Shown one piece after another: positions 52,727 to 62,386 of a stretch of 64,000 nt of DNA. Made by a program: the position numbers and the translations under genes. Origin of the DNA: an uncultured Bacteroidota bacterium (GTDB taxonomy: Bacteria > Bacteroidota > Ignavibacteria > UBA10030 > UBA8401). The first letter of the stretch is position 1; each line of letters begins with the position of its first letter. Under the pieces are notes generated by a model. The model was given only the letters and a program-made list of their open reading frames with translations. It had not been told where the DNA came from and searched no databases. The stretch covers positions 73,486-137,485 of the forward strand of contig CALETH010000070.1 of the NCBI GenBank assembly GCA_937920105.1, read 5' to 3'.

Positions 52727-54811
52727 ATGAAAAACAAACTCTTCACATATTACACAATAGTATCATTGTTAATAATACCAATAACCAGCAAAGCCCAATG
52801 GGCAAAAAGTGTTGGTGGAAGTGGGTATGATAAATCTTACAGTATTGCTGTAGATGGAAGTGGTAACACCTACATAACAGGGACTTTTGAAGGTACAGTA
52901 GATTTTGACCCTGGAGCAGGAACAACAACTTTAACAAGTGGTGGTTATGGAGTTATCTTTTTTGCAAAGTATGATGCCAATGGTTCATTAGTATGGGCAA
53001 AAAGTGTTGGGGAAAATGGTAATACCACATCTTACAGTATTACTGTAGATGGAAGTGGGAATATCTACATAACAGGATATTTTTTGGGCACAGTAGATTT
53101 TAATCCATCTCCAAACCCAGCAGATACACTTTATTTAACAGAAAATACTGGGGGAAGTATTTTTTTTGCAAAATACAATGGTAGTGATGGTTCATTAGTA
53201 TGGGCAAAAAATCTGGTTGCAACACAATATAGTTTTAATGAAGGTCGTAATATTACTGTAAAAGATGGAGATTTATATCTAACTGGCCGTTTTCGTTATA
53301 CAACGGATTTTGACCCATCTCCAAATCTGGCAGATACATTGTATTTAAATAATAGTGGTGGTGATGCCATGTTTTTTGCAAAATACAGTAGTAATGATGG
53401 TTCATTAGTTTGGGCAAAAAGTATTAGTGGAGTTGTTGTTGCAAATATTGACAGCAAAAAAATACATGTAGATGGAACTGGAAATGTTTATGTAGTTGGG
53501 TCTTTTAGGGGTACAGCAGATTTTGACCCATCAACCAATCCAGCAGATACATTGAATTTAACCAGTAATGGTAGTGAATCGGATATATTTTTTGCAAAAT
53601 ACAATGGTAATGATGGTTCATTAGTCTGGGCAAAAAGTATTGGTGGAAGTAATAGCGATTATGGTAATGATATTACCATTGATGGTAACAGTAATATTTA
53701 TATAACAGGAACTTTTAAAGGTACAGTAGATTTTGACCCAGGTACAGGAACAGCAGATTTAATAAGTACTAATGGAGATATTTTTTTTGCCAAGTACAAT
53801 AATAATGATGGCTCATTGTTCTGGGCAAAAAATTTAAAAAGTAGTGGTACTGGATATAGTGAATATCCTAGTATATTTGTTAATAACAGTATATATGTAG
53901 TAGGAAGTTTTGGTGGAAACGTAGATTTTAATCCATCTCCAAACCCAGAAGATACATTACATTTGAGTAGTAATAATGAAGATGTATTTTTGGCAAACTA
54001 TAGTAGTAATGATGGTTCATTAGTGTGGGCAAAAAGTATGAAAAGTGTTGGTAGTGGATTTACCTATAATAATAGTATGGTTATGGTTAATAACAATATT
54101 TATATAACAGGATATTTTACTGACAAAGCCGATTTTGACCCATCAACAAATCCAGCTGATACATTATATTTAACCAGTAATGGTAACAATGATATCTTCT
54201 TTGCAAAATACAATAGTAATGGATTTCTCCCCGTAGAACTTACCTCATTTATAGCAACATCAAAAAATAATACTGTAGAATTATCATGGAGTACAGTGAG
54301 TGAAATAAATAATTTTGGATTTGAAGTTGAAAAAGCAGAATACAGAAATCAGAACACAGAAAACAGAAAAACAGAATGGAGAACTATCGGAAATGTACAA
54401 GGAAACGGAACCAGCAATATCCAACATCATTACACATTTATCGATAATAATGTTGGTACAGGAAAATTTATCTATCGATTAAAACAAATTGATATGGATG
54501 GAAAGTTTACGTACAGCGAAGAAGAAGAAGTATATGTGGGAGTTCCAAAAGCAATAAAATTATTACAAAATTATCCAAACCCATTTAATCCGGTAACAAC
54601 AATTAATTATGAAATTCCAACAACCGGAAAAGTCTATTTGAAAGTGTATAATGTGTTAGGAGAAGAAGTAGCAACACTGGTTAATGGAGTACAAGAAGCC
54701 GGAAGATATTCCACACAATTTGATGCATCGAAATATTCTTCTGGAATATATTTTTATAAACTTACATCAAATAATTATACATTAGTAAAATCAATGTTGT
54801 TGGTAAAATAG
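52727..54811 (+). CDS. T9SS-exported protein with seven VDFDP/WAKS repeats
   Basis: The 694-residue protein has a signal peptide ending SKAQ and seven repeats of about 60-75 residues, each with a DFDP or DFNP motif, an ADTLxL strand and an FFAKYxxNDGSLVWAK segment (about residues 22-500), resembling SBBP-type propeller repeats. A VELTSFIATSKNN linker and a sorting tail NYPNPFNPVTTINYEIP to KSMLLVK follow. The Asp-rich DFDPxxNPAD loops could bind calcium. AGAAAGGA precedes the ATG. Surface protein of unknown function. Confidence 0.85.
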   Translation: MKNKLFTYYTIVSLLIIPITSKAQWAKSVGGSGYDKSYSIAVDGSGNTYITGTFEGTVDFDPGAGTTTLTSGGYGVIFFAKYDANGSLVWAKSVGENGNTTSYSITVDGSGNIYITGYFLGTVDFNPSPNPADTLYLTENTGGSIFFAKYNGSDGSLVWAKNLVATQYSFNEGRNITVKDGDLYLTGRFRYTTDFDPSPNLADTLYLNNSGGDAMFFAKYSSNDGSLVWAKSISGVVVANIDSKKIHVDGTGNVYVVGSFRGTADFDPSTNPADTLNLTSNGSESDIFFAKYNGNDGSLVWAKSIGGSNSDYGNDITIDGNSNIYITGTFKGTVDFDPGTGTADLISTNGDIFFAKYNNNDGSLFWAKNLKSSGTGYSEYPSIFVNNSIYVVGSFGGNVDFNPSPNPEDTLHLSSNNEDVFLANYSSNDGSLVWAKSMKSVGSGFTYNNSMVMVNNNIYITGYFTDKADFDPSTNPADTLYLTSNGNNDIFFAKYNSNGFLPVELTSFIATSKNNTVELSWSTVSEINNFGFEVEKAEYRNQNTENRKTEWRTIGNVQGNGTSNIQHHYTFIDNNVGTGKFIYRLKQIDMDGKFTYSEEEEVYVGVPKAIKLLQNYPNPFNPVTTINYEIPTTGKVYLKVYNVLGEEVATLVNGVQEAGRYSTQFDASKYSSGIYFYKLTSNNYTLVKSMLLVK

Positions 54812-55132
54812 ACCATGATTTTCATGATTAAAAGATGGGCTTGATTTATTGGTAAATTCTGTTAGCGGATGTGAAGATGCTGACATTTATATAAAACCTC
54901 TGGGTTTGAAATATAGCCACGCTCTTCAGAGCGTGGTGAAATTATCACAGTACTAATATTGGACTTTAGTCCAAAAAACAAAGTAAATGTAAATCAGCGA
55001 AGAGAAAAAATGTCCGTTCGCGAATCCTGTTTATAAAAGTTTGAATAACTTTTTACATATTTTTTAGCAGGATGTCTATGATATTAGTAAAATCAATGAT
55101 GTTTGTACAATAAACAAAAAAGGATTAATGTT
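54812..55132. other. Non-coding gap with palindromes and a decayed T9SS tail
   Basis: The 321-nt gap contains a family-D-like fragment (ATGATTTTCATGATTAAAAG near 54816), a hairpin CCACGCTCT/AGAGCGTGG (54917-54936), a second small palindrome TTGGACTTTAGTCCAA (54959-54974), and near 55081-55111 a short frame reading ILVKSMMFVQ then stop, which resembles the last residues of the sorting tail in the preceding gene. Confidence 0.55.
54917..54936. repeat. Perfect 9-bp hairpin downstream of the T9SS cargo gene
   Basis: CCACGCTCT, TC, AGAGCGTGG. No T-run follows, so it is more likely a repeat-type palindrome than a terminator. Confidence 0.6.
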
Positions 55133-55489
55133 ATGGAAACACTAAAACCCATCGTCGCAAAAATGGTTTCAGATATGAAATTCATGGCAATTGCCACTAT
55201 TGTAAGTGGTGGATTAAATTGTTTAAGTATTATTGGAGCAGTTGTTGGTATTCCGCTCATTATTGCTGGTTTGCGATTAAAAGATGCTGCAGAGGCATTT
55301 ACCAGTTACATTCATAATAATGATATGGCAAGTCTTCAGCGAGCAATGGAGCAACAGCGAACATATTTTTTTATCCACAAAATAATGTTCATTGTTGGAA
55401 TTTCACTAGCAATTCTTATAATAGTGCTTTTTATTACGCTCGGTGGTTTTGCTTTTTTAAATATGATGAATGAAATGCAAGGATATTAA
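55133..55489 (+). CDS. Small membrane protein, DUF5362-like
   Basis: From the ATG at 55133 (AAAAGGA upstream) the 118-residue protein has a short N-terminal helix, a membrane hairpin with [21 protein letters not shown], a soluble helix ([17 protein letters not shown]) and a second pair of hydrophobic segments. The pattern recalls the DUF5362 family of Bacteroidota; the name is tentative and the function unknown. Confidence 0.6.
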   Translation: METLKPIVAKMVSDMKFMAIATIVSGGLNCLSIIGAVVGIPLIIAGLRLKDAAEAFTSYIHNNDMASLQRAMEQQRTYFFIHKIMFIVGISLAILIIVLFITLGGFAFLNMMNEMQGY

Positions 55490-55563
55490 ATAATAAACGC
55501 ATTTTAAATTTTAACAATACAAAATACATACAATATAAAAATATAATAAAGGAAGATCTATTC

Positions 55564-56703
55564 ATGAAATATCTCTTTACCTCTGAATCCGTTTCAGAAG
55601 GACACCCAGATAAAGTTGCAGATGCAATTTCTGATGCAATGTTAGACGCATTGCTTGCTCAAGATAAATACTCACGAGTTGCCTGCGAAACATTTGTAAC
55701 CACAGGTCTTGCCGTAGTTGGTGGAGAAGTTACCACTAATGCCTACGTTGATGTGCAAGAAATTGTTCGTAAAACCGTACGAGAAATTGGGTATACTCGT
55801 GCAGAATATCGTTTTGATTGCGATTCCTGTGCAGTTATTTCTAGTATCCACTCACAATCTCCCGATATAGCGCGCGGTGTTGATACTGGTGGTGCTGGCG
55901 ACCAAGGAATGATGTTTGGTTATGCCAATGATGAAACACCGGAATACATGCCCATGCCAATAATGTTTGCTCATCAACTTGTTCGCAAGTTAGCAGAAAT
56001 CCGCAAGAAGAACGGAAAGTTAATGCCCTACCTTCGTCCAGATGCAAAATCACAAGTAACAATAGAGTATGAAGGAAGAACACCAGTTCGCGTTGATACT
56101 GTTGTTATATCCACCCAACATGATGCAGATGTTTCTCAGAAAAAAATTCGTGAAGATGTTATTAACAATGTTATTAAAAAAGTTATACCGTCATATTTGT
56201 TAGATAACAAAACAAAATATTATGTGAATCCAACTGGACGTTTTGAAATTGGTGGACCTCACGGTGATAGTGGATTAACCGGGCGAAAAATTATTGTTGA
56301 TACTTATGGCGGACGCGCTCCGCACGGTGGTGGTGCATTTTCTGGAAAAGACCCATCAAAAGTAGATAGAAGTGCTGCCTATGCTGCAAGACATCTTGCA
56401 AAAAATATTGTTGCTGCAGGTTTGGCAAAAGAATGTCTCATTCAAGTTGCGTATGCTATTGGTGTTGCAGAACCAGTTTCTATTTATGTCAATACATACA
56501 ACACTGGAATTATGCCAGATAACGAAATTTCAAAAATTCTTATAAAAGAAGTTGATATGACTCCGCGTGGAATTATGAAACGTTTGGATTTATTACGACC
56601 AATTTATCGTAAAACTGCTTCTTATGGACATTTTGGAAGAACAGAAAAAGAATTTACTTGGGAACATTTGGATTTGGTAAAAATGTTGCAAAAAAATTTA
56701 TGA
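55564..56703 (+). CDS. metK: S-adenosylmethionine synthetase
   Basis: MetK makes SAM from methionine and ATP. The 379-residue protein has the start [33 protein letters not shown], the P-loop-like [21 protein letters not shown] and [15 protein letters not shown] segment ([21 protein letters not shown]). SAM feeds the radical-SAM KamA and the methyl cycle; the by-product is handled by AhcY encoded 511 nt downstream. No SAM riboswitch is visible in the short leader, which has AAGGA before the ATG. Confidence 0.97.
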   Translation: MKYLFTSESVSEGHPDKVADAISDAMLDALLAQDKYSRVACETFVTTGLAVVGGEVTTNAYVDVQEIVRKTVREIGYTRAEYRFDCDSCAVISSIHSQSPDIARGVDTGGAGDQGMMFGYANDETPEYMPMPIMFAHQLVRKLAEIRKKNGKLMPYLRPDAKSQVTIEYEGRTPVRVDTVVISTQHDADVSQKKIREDVINNVIKKVIPSYLLDNKTKYYVNPTGRFEIGGPHGDSGLTGRKIIVDTYGGRAPHGGGAFSGKDPSKVDRSAAYAARHLAKNIVAAGLAKECLIQVAYAIGVAEPVSIYVNTYNTGIMPDNEISKILIKEVDMTPRGIMKRLDLLRPIYRKTASYGHFGRTEKEFTWEHLDLVKMLQKNL

Positions 56704-57182
56704 AAAACATTATCGTTTCTTCTTTAGTACAACAACTTGAAGAAGCATATCACAAACAAGCATGGCATGGAACAAATCTTCGTGGCTCACTACGAGGATT
56801 AACATTGGAACAATTGTGTTGGCGTCCAACACCAAAACGCCATAACATTTGGGAAATAGCAATTCACTGTGCTTATTGGAAATACGCAGTAAAAAGAAGA
56901 ATAACCAATGAACAACGCGGAGCATTTTTGTTGAAAGGAAGTAATTGGTTTACCCGTCCAACAGAAAAAACACTTGCTGCGTGGAAAAAAGATTTGCAAT
57001 TATTAGAAGAAACACACGAAAATCTGATTGAAGTTGCTTGCAAATTATCCGATAAAGAATTGTCACATCGCGTAGCAACAAAAAAATTTACACATTTGCA
57101 AACCATACAAGGAATTGCACTGCATGATATTTATCATGCAGGACAAATACAATTATTAAAACGCTTACAAAAAAAATCGTAA
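56700..57182 (+). CDS. DinB-like four-helix-bundle protein
   Basis: The true start is the ATG at 56700, overlapping the metK stop as ATGA. The 160-residue protein has the DinB/YfiT-type histidine pattern: [16 protein letters not shown], and [15 protein letters not shown] at the C-terminus. Such proteins bind a divalent metal through three His; several are thiol S-transferases. Its location between metK and ahcY hints at a link with sulfur or methyl metabolism, which is inference. Confidence 0.85.
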   Translation: MKNIIVSSLVQQLEEAYHKQAWHGTNLRGSLRGLTLEQLCWRPTPKRHNIWEIAIHCAYWKYAVKRRITNEQRGAFLLKGSNWFTRPTEKTLAAWKKDLQLLEETHENLIEVACKLSDKELSHRVATKKFTHLQTIQGIALHDIYHAGQIQLLKRLQKKS

Positions 57183-57213
57183 GTTAATTATCATATTCAA
57201 GGAGAAAAAAACA

Positions 57214-58530
57214 ATGCTCGTAGCAGAAGAAAAAAAACTCAAATACAAAGTAAAAGATATTTCCCTTGCAGAATGGGGAAGAAAAGAAATTACACTTGCA
57301 GAAGCAGAAATGCCCGGACTAATGTCCTTGCGAGAAGAATATAAAGGAAAGAATCCTCTCAAAGGTGCGCGCATTGCCGGATGTTTGCACATGACTATTC
57401 AAACAGCAGTGTTGATTGAAACATTGGTAGAACTTGGTGCAGAGGTAACATGGTCATCATGTAATATTTTTTCTACACAAGACCACGCTGCTGCTGCAAT
57501 TGCTGCAGCGGGAATTCCCGTTTTTGCATGGAAAGAAATGAGTGCTGAAGAATTTGATTGGTGTATTGAACAAACACTTTTTGCATTCAAAGATGGAAAG
57601 CCACTCAACATGATTTTAGATGATGGTGGAGATTTAACAAACATGGTGTTTGATAAATTCCCGGAATTAGCCGCAAACATTAAAGGGCTTTCCGAAGAAA
57701 CCACCACAGGCGTTCACCGTCTTTATGAAAGAATGAAAAACGGAACCCTCTTCGTTCCCGCAATTAATATTAATGATTCAGTTACAAAATCTAAATTTGA
57801 TAATAAATATGGATGCCGCGAATCATTAGTTGATGCAATTCGCCGAGCAACAGATTTAATGCTTGCCGGAAAAGTTGCCGTTGTTGCTGGTTATGGTGAT
57901 GTAGGAAAAGGCTCTGCAGAATCATTAAGCAGCGCAGGTGTTCGCGTTATTGTTACAGAAATTGACCCCATTTGTGCATTGCAAGCAGCAATGGATGGAT
58001 ATGAAGTGAAAAAAATGGATACTGCAGTTCCCGAAGCAGATATTATTGTTACCACAACTGGAAACAAAGATATTATTGTTGGTCGCCATTTTAAAATGAT
58101 GAAAGATAAAGCAATCGTTTGTAATATCGGACATTTTGATATTGAAATAGATGTTGCATGGCTCAACAAAAATTATGGACACACCAAAGATACTATCAAA
58201 CCACAAGTTGATAAATACACTCTTGACGGAAAAGATATTATTCTTCTTGCTGAAGGACGTTTGGTAAATTTAGGTTGTGCTATGGGACATCCATCCTTTG
58301 TTATGTCCAACTCATTTACCAATCAAGTACTTGCTCAATTAGAATTATGGAATAACAGTGATAAGTACGAAAAGAAAGTCTACATGCTTCCCAAACATTT
58401 AGATGAAAAAGTTGCACGTCTTCATTTAGCAAAAATCGGAGTAGAGTTGGATGTGTTGAGTAAAGACCAAGCAGAATATATTGGTGTTGCTGTAAATGGT
58501 CCGTTTAAACCGGAGTATTATCGATATTAA
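57214..58530 (+). CDS. ahcY: S-adenosylhomocysteine hydrolase
   Basis: AhcY splits S-adenosylhomocysteine to adenosine and homocysteine, relieving product inhibition of methyltransferases. The 438-residue protein has [17 protein letters not shown], the NAD motif [28 protein letters not shown] and the C-terminal KPEYYRY. AAGGAG lies upstream. It completes a metK-dinB-ahcY operon. Confidence 0.97.
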   Translation: MLVAEEKKLKYKVKDISLAEWGRKEITLAEAEMPGLMSLREEYKGKNPLKGARIAGCLHMTIQTAVLIETLVELGAEVTWSSCNIFSTQDHAAAAIAAAGIPVFAWKEMSAEEFDWCIEQTLFAFKDGKPLNMILDDGGDLTNMVFDKFPELAANIKGLSEETTTGVHRLYERMKNGTLFVPAININDSVTKSKFDNKYGCRESLVDAIRRATDLMLAGKVAVVAGYGDVGKGSAESLSSAGVRVIVTEIDPICALQAAMDGYEVKKMDTAVPEADIIVTTTGNKDIIVGRHFKMMKDKAIVCNIGHFDIEIDVAWLNKNYGHTKDTIKPQVDKYTLDGKDIILLAEGRLVNLGCAMGHPSFVMSNSFTNQVLAQLELWNNSDKYEKKVYMLPKHLDEKVARLHLAKIGVELDVLSKDQAEYIGVAVNGPFKPEYYRY

Positions 58531-58561
58531 GAAATAATGTAGAAGTTTTTTGTTTGTGGGA

Positions 58562-59020
58562 TTATTTTTTTATGGAAAATAATTCTTCTAGTTTTTTATA
58601 TCGAAACAGAAAAATCTTTTCTATTTGTTTCTTTATTATAAGGGAGTTCATCATTTTTCCCAAAATACCAAATGGAGGTTTGTAGTGTATAATATCTTTC
58701 ATTTCTACTCCGGTATCAGTTTTTTGCAAAATATGTTGATGATGCCAAAATGAATAGGGTCCGAAACGTTGTTCATCCACAAAGAAAAATGGTTCTTGTA
58801 CGTGGGTAATTTCTGTAACCCAATGTATAGGAATATGAAGTATTGGACGAACTTTGTATTGGATAATCATACCAGCGTACATTTTTTCTTCTATGGAAGA
58901 AATAATATCAAACCCCATAAATTCCGGAGTAATTGTTTTGAGATTTTTTGGGGAAGAAATGAACTCCCATGCTTGTTCAAGAGTTAAAGGGAGGTTTTGA
59001 GAGTAGGTGAGTGTATACAT
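58562..59020 (-). CDS. SRPBCC (START-like) domain protein
   Basis: The 152-residue protein follows the SRPBCC/polyketide-cyclase-like pattern: LPLTLEQAWEFISSPKNLKTITPEFMGF, then WVTEITHVQEPFFFVDEQRFGPYSFWHHQH, and a C-terminal helix. These cavity-forming domains bind lipids or other hydrophobic ligands. It converges on ahcY with a 31-nt gap and abuts panB on the same strand (no gap). Confidence 0.85.
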   Translation of the reverse strand: MYTLTYSQNLPLTLEQAWEFISSPKNLKTITPEFMGFDIISSIEEKMYAGMIIQYKVRPILHIPIHWVTEITHVQEPFFFVDEQRFGPYSFWHHQHILQKTDTGVEMKDIIHYKPPFGILGKMMNSLIIKKQIEKIFLFRYKKLEELFSIKK

Positions 59021-59848
59021 TTAATAACTTTCTTTTTCATTTGGGAACTGTGATTTTTTTACATCATTACTATAATTTTGAAATGCTGTACGCATGATTT
59101 CAGAAAGATTTGCATAGTGCCGTACAAAACGTGGATGAAAATGTTCATTCATTCCTAATATATCATTAGTAACCAATACTTGTCCATCGCAGTGAACACC
59201 AGCACCAATACCAATAGTTGCACAGGAAACTTTTTTGGTTACTTTTTCTGCCAGTGCTGAAGGAATTTTTTCCAGCACAATGCTGAACACACCGGCAGAA
59301 TTTAATAATTGGGCTTCGTTCAATAATGTTTTTGCTTCCGTAGTTTCTGCTGCACGCACTTCGTATGAACCAAATTGATTGATGGATTGTGGTGTTAATC
59401 CCAAATGTCCCATCACAGGAATTCCGATTTCTATTAATTTTTTGATAAGTTCTGCATTGCGAGTTCCGCCTTCAATTTTTACTGCTTCTGCTCCTGTTTC
59501 TTTAATGACTCTCCCGCAATTTTTTATGGCATCTTCTATACTTACTTGGTAGGACATGAACGGCATATCGGCAACAACCATTGCATGTTGTGTTGCTCTT
59601 TTTACAATTTTTGTGTGGTAGATGATTTCTTCCAGAGTTACGGAAAGTGTGGTTTCTTTTCCTTGAAAAACATTGGCTAAAGAATCTCCCACTAAAATAA
59701 TTTCTACACCAACTTCATCCAAAAGTTTTGCGGTGATGAAATCATACGCGGTGAGCATGGCAATTTTTTCTCCATTTTTTTTCATGGAAAAAATTGTTTT
59801 TGCAGTAATTTTTTTCTTTGGGGATTGTGTTTGTGTGCTCATAAGCAT
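59021..59848 (-). CDS. panB: 3-methyl-2-oxobutanoate hydroxymethyltransferase
   Basis: PanB catalyses the first step of pantothenate synthesis using methylene-THF. The 275-residue protein has MLTAYDFITAKLLDEVGV, VGDSLANVFQGKETTLSVTL, VKIEGG, GIPVMGHLGLTPQS and IGIGAGVHCDGQVLV. The start could also be ATG 59842, two codons later; no ribosome site separates the options. With coaBC encoded 0.9 kb upstream it serves coenzyme A synthesis. Confidence 0.96.
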   Translation of the reverse strand: MLMSTQTQSPKKKITAKTIFSMKKNGEKIAMLTAYDFITAKLLDEVGVEIILVGDSLANVFQGKETTLSVTLEEIIYHTKIVKRATQHAMVVADMPFMSYQVSIEDAIKNCGRVIKETGAEAVKIEGGTRNAELIKKLIEIGIPVMGHLGLTPQSINQFGSYEVRAAETTEAKTLLNEAQLLNSAGVFSIVLEKIPSALAEKVTKKVSCATIGIGAGVHCDGQVLVTNDILGMNEHFHPRFVRHYANLSEIMRTAFQNYSNDVKKSQFPNEKESY

Positions 59849-59873
59849 TTTTTGAATGTTAAAAAATTCGTTA

Positions 59874-60611
59874 TTAGGGTTTTGTATTTATTTTCTCATT
59901 ATACATTTTTTGTAATTTTTGTACGTCTTCCCATGTTGGTTTTTTCCAATGTGGGTTGCGGAGAAGTGCTGCGGGATGGTAGGTTACAATGAGCGGGATT
60001 CCGCGATAGGTGTGAACTTTTTCTCGTAGTTTTGTGAGTGAATCATTTGTTTTCAGCAACACTTGTGCAGAAATTCTTCCGAGACAGAGAATAAATTTTG
60101 GCTGCACAAGGTCAATTTGTTTCCACAAATATGGTTCGCATTGTTCCACTTCGGAAAGAAGTGGGTCTCTATTATTTGGCGGACGACATTTAAGAATATT
60201 GCAGATAAAAACTTCTTCTCGTTTGAGTTGGATTGCTTCTAAAATTTTTGTGAACAGTTGTCCTGCTCTTCCAACAAATGGCTCGCCCTTTAAATCTTCA
60301 TCAGCACCGGGTGCTTCTCCAACAACCATAATATCTGCTTTGGGATTTCCAACCCCGAACACAAATTTGTTTCGTGTTTTTCCTAATGAACATTTTTGGC
60401 ATTCACATATTTGTTGTTGCAATGTTTGGAGTGAATCGGAAGAAACCCAATTTTCTGCCGGAAAATTTTGTGTTTGTGGTGAAGATGGGATTTCTTCTGT
60501 TGGTAGTTTTTTTTTCATAGGTTTGGGATTGGATTCTGGATAAAGAATGTTTCCAAAAAGTTCTTTTTCTTGTTGAAAATATTTTTGAATTTCGGAAAGG
60601 GTTTTTTGCAT
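59874..60611 (-). CDS. Uracil-DNA glycosylase, family 4 (Fe-S)
   Basis: The 245-residue protein has a variable N-terminal region, then the 4Fe-4S ligands in CQKC and in CNILKCRPP...VEQC, and family-4 motifs GEAPGADEDLKGEPFVGRAG and TYHPAALLRN. It removes uracil from DNA to start base-excision repair. The N-terminal 70 residues (Pro/Gln-rich) are typical of the family in this phylum. Confidence 0.93.
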   Translation of the reverse strand: MQKTLSEIQKYFQQEKELFGNILYPESNPKPMKKKLPTEEIPSSPQTQNFPAENWVSSDSLQTLQQQICECQKCSLGKTRNKFVFGVGNPKADIMVVGEAPGADEDLKGEPFVGRAGQLFTKILEAIQLKREEVFICNILKCRPPNNRDPLLSEVEQCEPYLWKQIDLVQPKFILCLGRISAQVLLKTNDSLTKLREKVHTYRGIPLIVTYHPAALLRNPHWKKPTWEDVQKLQKMYNEKINTKP

Positions 60612-60655
60612 GAAAATGTAATTGTAAAAATTAATAATTTTTGTAATTTTACAAT

Positions 60656-60717
60656 GTCATTCCCGCGAAAGCGGGAGTCCATTTTCTGGATGCCCGATAA
60701 CAACATTCGGGCATGAC
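60656..60717. repeat. Dispersed palindrome, family A, extended composite copy
   Basis: GTCATTCCCGC, GAAA, GCGGGAGTCC is followed by a second hairpin TGCCCGA/TCGGGCA (60691-60713) ending ATGAC, so the element looks like two fused palindromes with GTCAT/ATGAC as outermost ends. It lies between coaBC and the glycosylase gene. Confidence 0.75.
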
Positions 60718-60724
60718 GAAAGAC

Positions 60725-61939
60725 TTAATTTTGTATTATTTGTTTTATCATCTCTAAAATTTTTACCGCAACATCGAATTTAGAAAGCAGTGGAAGAGAA
60801 GTAACATTTCCATCCTTTATAATAATTGTTACTTTATTTGTTTCTGTTCTAAAACCAGCACCGTGTTCTTTCGCATTATTTACCACAATCATATCAAGAT
60901 TTTTTTTGCGGAGTTTTTCTTGTGCATATGCAATTTCATTTTCTGTTTCCAACGCAAATCCCACAAGAAATTGTTTTTTAGATTTTTGTTTTCCCAACTC
61001 TTGAAGAATATCTATTGTAGGAGTGAGTTGTAATGACACTTCTTGCGTAGATTTTTTTAATTTTTGTGAGTGCGGATTTTTTAATGTAAAATCTGCAACA
61101 GCAGCGGACATGATAATAATATCTGCTGAAGAAGTATTGGCAAGCATTTCGTTTTTCATTTGTTCTGCAGTTTCTATATCAATGCGATTTACATTTCGTG
61201 GAGTTTTGAGTGTAACAGGTCCACTCACTAAAGTAACCTCTGCTCCTTGAAGTGCAGCAGAATTAGCAAGAGCAAATCCCATTTTTCCTGAGGAATGATT
61301 TCCGATAAAACGAACTGGGTCGATTGGTTCGTATGTTGGTCCCGCACTGATGAGGATTTTTTTTCCGGAAAACTGCTGTGGAGTTTTTTCTATAATAGAA
61401 TTTACATAATCAACAATTTTTTCTGGTTCTGGCAATCTCCCCGCACCAACTAACCCACTGGCTAATTCTCCGGTTTCCGGTGGAAGAATAAAACATCCTC
61501 TGCTTTGTAATGTGGTGATATTTTCTTGTGTTGCAGAGTGTTCATACATATCTACATCCATTGCTGGGCAAATAATAAGTGGACAGCGAAGTGAAAGTGC
61601 TGTTGAAGAAACAACATCTTCCGCAATTCCGTACGCGAGATGTGCGATTGTGTTTGCTGTTGCGGGAGCAATGAGCATTGCATCTGCCCAAATTCCGTTA
61701 TGAATATGTTGAACTCCAAGATTTGTTGATGAGTTTGTATCTGTGGGCCACTGTGAAACGATAACTTCTTCTTCAGAAAGTGTGGAAAATGTAAGTGGTG
61801 TAATAAATTGTGTTGCAGATTGTGTCATTAAAACTTTGACTGATGCACCGGATTTTTTTAATAAGCGGATAACTGTACAGATTTTATAAGCGGAAATACT
61901 TCCGGTAACGCCAAGCAGTATTTTTTTATTGGTGAGCAT
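60725..61939 (-). CDS. coaBC: Bifunctional phosphopantothenoylcysteine decarboxylase/synthetase
   Basis: CoaBC joins cysteine to phosphopantothenate and decarboxylates the product. The 404-residue protein has the flavin motif GVTGSISAYK, catalytic His region QHIH, PAMDVDMY, and the CoaB half from about residue 190 (ISAGPTYEPIDPVRFIGN, VSAPV-type SGPVTL). Two key residues differ from E. coli: PAMN reads PAMD and the CoaC active-site Cys reads Ser161 (GELASGLVGAGR). I believe both changes are common in Bacteroidota homologues. Confidence 0.95.
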   Translation of the reverse strand: MLTNKKILLGVTGSISAYKICTVIRLLKKSGASVKVLMTQSATQFITPLTFSTLSEEEVIVSQWPTDTNSSTNLGVQHIHNGIWADAMLIAPATANTIAHLAYGIAEDVVSSTALSLRCPLIICPAMDVDMYEHSATQENITTLQSRGCFILPPETGELASGLVGAGRLPEPEKIVDYVNSIIEKTPQQFSGKKILISAGPTYEPIDPVRFIGNHSSGKMGFALANSAALQGAEVTLVSGPVTLKTPRNVNRIDIETAEQMKNEMLANTSSADIIIMSAAVADFTLKNPHSQKLKKSTQEVSLQLTPTIDILQELGKQKSKKQFLVGFALETENEIAYAQEKLRKKNLDMIVVNNAKEHGAGFRTETNKVTIIIKDGNVTSLPLLSKFDVAVKILEMIKQIIQN

Positions 61940-62017
61940 CAGTTTTTCTATAGTTTGATGATTAATAGTAAAAGATATAATATTTTTAGAAAAAATAGAA
62001 ACGGAGTATAAACAACA

Positions 62018-62050
62018 AACCCTGCCAGAATTTTAAATTCTGGCAGGGTT
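62018..62050 (-). terminator. Terminator after rpoZ
   Basis: AACCCTGCCAGAATTT (62018-62033) and AAATTCTGGCAGGGTT (62035-62050) form a strong perfect stem, followed on the minus strand by TTGTTGTTTAT. It separates rpoZ from coaBC. Confidence 0.8.
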
Positions 62051-62074
62051 ATCTTTCTCTACTTAAGTACTTAT

Positions 62075-62377
62075 TTACTTCACATCTTCTTCTTTGTAGT
62101 GGAACTCTATTTTATCAGTCATCAATTCTTGTAATGCTTGTTCCGTAGGTTTCGGACGGTTTTCAAATTCCAAACTAATTTTTAATTGGTCTGGATTCAC
62201 TGGTTCGATTTCTTCTTCTTCTACGGTAAGAGCAGTGATGGTTTCTATGCGTTGGTTAAATTCCAATTTCCGTTCATCATTAATTTGTCGTGAGCGTTTA
62301 GAAAGTACCACGATTGCTTCATACACATTTGCTGCTTTTGCTTCAAGCTCTTTGATTTCTACGGTTTTGATAGACAT
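62075..62377 (-). CDS. rpoZ: RNA polymerase omega-like subunit
   Basis: The 100-residue protein contains the omega-like core NVYEAIVVLSKRSRQINDERK (residues 17-37) followed by an acidic linker and a C-terminal PTEQALQELMTDKIEFHY. Omega assists folding and assembly of the beta-prime subunit. The gene lies 9 nt after gmk, the usual neighbour of rpoZ in many bacteria, which strengthens the assignment. GGAGAAAAC precedes the ATG. Confidence 0.88.
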   Translation of the reverse strand: MSIKTVEIKELEAKAANVYEAIVVLSKRSRQINDERKLEFNQRIETITALTVEEEEIEPVNPDQLKISLEFENRPKPTEQALQELMTDKIEFHYKEEDVK

Positions 62378-62386
62378 TGTTTTCTC

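Noticed and set aside
52800..54200. Regularly spaced nucleotide repeats that might suggest a CRISPR array
   Set aside because: The repeats are in frame, encode protein motifs (DFDP, WAK) and lie inside a secreted protein gene; spacing and sequence vary as in protein repeats.
55490..55563. Possible SAM riboswitch upstream of metK
   Set aside because: The leader is only 74 nt, AT-rich, and shows none of the conserved SAM-I or SAM-II elements.
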